Shown piece by piece: positions 6,179-7,478 of a stretch of DNA of 7,478 nt (positions are counted from its first letter, which is position 1; each line of letters begins with the position of its first letter). Source of the DNA: Pelomonas sp036404855 (lineage in GTDB: Bacteria > Pseudomonadota > Gammaproteobacteria > Burkholderiales > Burkholderiaceae_C); NCBI RefSeq assembly GCF_036404855.1, contig NZ_DASWYS010000180.1, forward strand, positions 1 through 7,478, in the 5' to 3' direction. The translations under genes and the position numbers were made by a program. The notes below the pieces were generated by a model that searched no databases, was not told the DNA's origin, and saw only the letters and a list, made by a program, of their open reading frames with translations.

Positions 6179-6921
6179 GCGAACTTGCGATCGACGTCAA
6201 AGGGCTGAGCAAGTCATACGGCGGCCGCAAGGTTGTGGACAGCGTGGACATGCAGGTCGTCACGGGTCGCATCGTCGGCTTCCTTGGCCCCAACGGCAGC
6301 GGCAAGACCACCTCGCTGCGCATGCTCTGCGGCTTGCTGACACCCGATGCCGGCGACGGGCATGTGCTGGGCCTGGACTTCCGCCGCCAGGCGGCCGAGG
6401 TCAAGCGCCAGGTCGGCTACATGACGCAGAAGTTCGGCCTCTACGAGGACCTGTCGATACGCGAAAACCTGGACTTCATCGCCCGCCTGTTCTCCATGGC
6501 CGGACGCCGCGAGGCCGTGGACGCGGCGTTGGGGCGGCTGGGGCTGAAGAGCCGCGAGAAGCAGCTCGCCGGCGCGCTGTCCGGCGGCTGGAAGCAACGC
6601 CTGGCGTTGGCCGCCTGTCTGCTGCATCAGCCCAGGCTGCTGCTGTTGGACGAACCGACGGCCGGGGTCGACCCCAAGGCGCGCCGCGAGTTCTGGGACC
6701 ACATCCACCAGCTCGCCGTGGAAGGCATCACGGTGCTGGTGTCCACCCACTACATGGATGAGGCCGAGCGCTGCGATGAGCTGGTCTACATCGCCTACGG
6801 CCGCGTGCTGGCGAGCGGCACGGCGGCGTCGATCGTTCAGGCCGCGGGTGCCAACGACCTTGAAGACGCCTTCGTGCGCCTGGTCGGCCAGGCCACCGAC
6901 AACTTCGCCGAGGGCACCTGA
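6175..6921 (+). CDS. ABC transporter ATP-binding protein of ABC-2 exporter
   Basis: Cytosolic ATPase subunit that would power the adjacent permease. The 248 residues hold one complete nucleotide-binding domain: Walker A GPNGSGKT (38-45), Q-loop Gln85 (YMTQKFGLY), signature LSGGWKQR (135-142), Walker B LLLLDEP with Glu160, D-loop AGVDP and switch His192 (STHYMDEAERCD). This is the pattern of the CcmA/DrrA-like multidrug and ABC-2 class, close to one half of E. coli YbhF, which carries two such domains fused. Here only a single domain is present, so the working transporter probably uses an ATPase homodimer. The ATG overlaps the adaptor stop by four bases and the TGA overlaps the permease ATG by one base, so all three genes should be translated in a coupled way. 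Strong call; substrate unknown. Confidence 0.96.
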   Translation: MSELAIDVKGLSKSYGGRKVVDSVDMQVVTGRIVGFLGPNGSGKTTSLRMLCGLLTPDAGDGHVLGLDFRRQAAEVKRQVGYMTQKFGLYEDLSIRENLDFIARLFSMAGRREAVDAALGRLGLKSREKQLAGALSGGWKQRLALAACLLHQPRLLLLDEPTAGVDPKARREFWDHIHQLAVEGITVLVSTHYMDEAERCDELVYIAYGRVLASGTAASIVQAAGANDLEDAFVRLVGQATDNFAEGT

Positions 6922-7478
6922 TGCAAGCCCTGGCCCGCATGTTCGCCATCGCGCTGAAGGAAGTGCAGCAGATGCTGCGCGACAAGCTCACCTTCGCGAT
7001 GGCGGTGGGTGTGCCCATCATGCAGCTGGTGCTGTTCGGCTACGCCATCAACACCGACCCCAAGGGCTTGCCGACCGCCGTGGTGTCGCAGGACGCAAGC
7101 CCGATGGCGCGCAGCCTGGTCGCCGCACTGCAGACCAGCGGCTACTTCCGTGTCGTCGAGAGCGGCATCGCAGAGTCCCGCGGTGATGCGCTGCTGCAAC
7201 GCGGTGAGATCCAGTTCCTCGTCGTCGTGCCGGACGACTTCGGCACGCGCGTCGTCCGCGGTGAACGGCCGGCCGTGCTGGTCGCCGCGGACGCGACCGA
7301 CCCCTCAGCCGCCGGCAACGCCATCGCCGCATTGGTCCAGCTGGGCCAGACTGCACTGAGCCGTGACCTGCGCGGCGCGCTGGCCGTGGTAGCGCCGCAG
7401 CCCCTGCCGTTCGAGGTGCGCATCCAGCGCCGATACAACCCGGAGGGCTTGTCGCGCTACAACATCGTGCCGGGGCTG
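6921..7478 (+). CDS. ABC-2 type permease, N-terminal part (runs off the window end)
   Basis: Inner-membrane permease subunit of the exporter, 186 codons seen and no stop before the window ends. The ATG shares one base with the ATPase TGA (TGATG). The N-terminus MQALARMFAIALKEVQQMLR, then a TM helix at about residues 24-42 (FAMAVGVPIMQLVLFGYAI), is the standard opening of ABC-2 permeases of the YbhS/YbhR type (ABC2_membrane_3-like). Residues of about 43-180 form the large extracytoplasmic domain between TM1 and TM2, with FLVVVPDDFGTRVVRGE resembling the family's typical substrate-side fold. The sequence ends in RYNPEGLSRYNIVPGL, which in this family sits just before TM2. The remaining TM helices must lie downstream, and a second permease gene may follow. 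Confidence 0.93.
   Translation, partial: MQALARMFAIALKEVQQMLRDKLTFAMAVGVPIMQLVLFGYAINTDPKGLPTAVVSQDASPMARSLVAALQTSGYFRVVESGIAESRGDALLQRGEIQFLVVVPDDFGTRVVRGERPAVLVAADATDPSAAGNAIAALVQLGQTALSRDLRGALAVVAPQPLPFEVRIQRRYNPEGLSRYNIVPGL

Overview
The window looks like a chromosomal segment of a high-GC betaproteobacterium, most likely in the Burkholderiales (Roseateles/Rubrivivax/Leptothrix-like). That placement rests on the metX-metW pair, the style of the chemoreceptor and GGDEF protein, and strong G/C bias at third codon positions. It is an inference from protein character, not from a database search. No transposase, integrase, CRISPR array, tRNA or rRNA was seen, and no stretch longer than about 300 bases lacks a gene.

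Layout. (1) Bases 1-1407 (+) hold the 3' part of a membrane-anchored diguanylate cyclase (sensor region, TM, HAMP, GGDEF). Its 5' end lies outside the window. (2) Bases 1408-1644 are a 237-base gap with no convincing gene, promoter or terminator. (3) Bases 1645-1851 (+) encode a 68-residue secreted, lysine-rich peptide with no acidic residue in its mature part. (4) Bases 3608 back to 1861 (-) are the metX-metW methionine operon, with a 4-base ATGA overlap, convergent with the small gene. (5) Bases 5080-3746 (-) encode a chemoreceptor on the same strand as metXW. The 137-base gap to metX contains a strong intrinsic-terminator-like hairpin that ends 3 bases before the metX Shine-Dalgarno. (6) Bases 5081-5233 form a divergent intergenic region. 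(7) Bases 5234-7478 (+) are the start of an ABC-2 type export operon: a HlyD-family adaptor lipoprotein, an ABC ATPase and the N-terminal part of an ABC-2 permease, joined by ATGA and TGATG overlaps. The permease runs off the window end.

How the genes relate. MetX acylates homoserine and MetW is its usual operon partner in methionine synthesis. The adaptor, ATPase and permease should form one efflux complex across the envelope. The cyclase and the chemoreceptor are separate signalling proteins with no evident link to the other genes. Nothing here is a clear new system. The most interesting local signal is the terminator-like hairpin in the metX leader, which suggests attenuation or a tightly packed terminator. 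The lysine-rich secreted peptide is the least explained gene.
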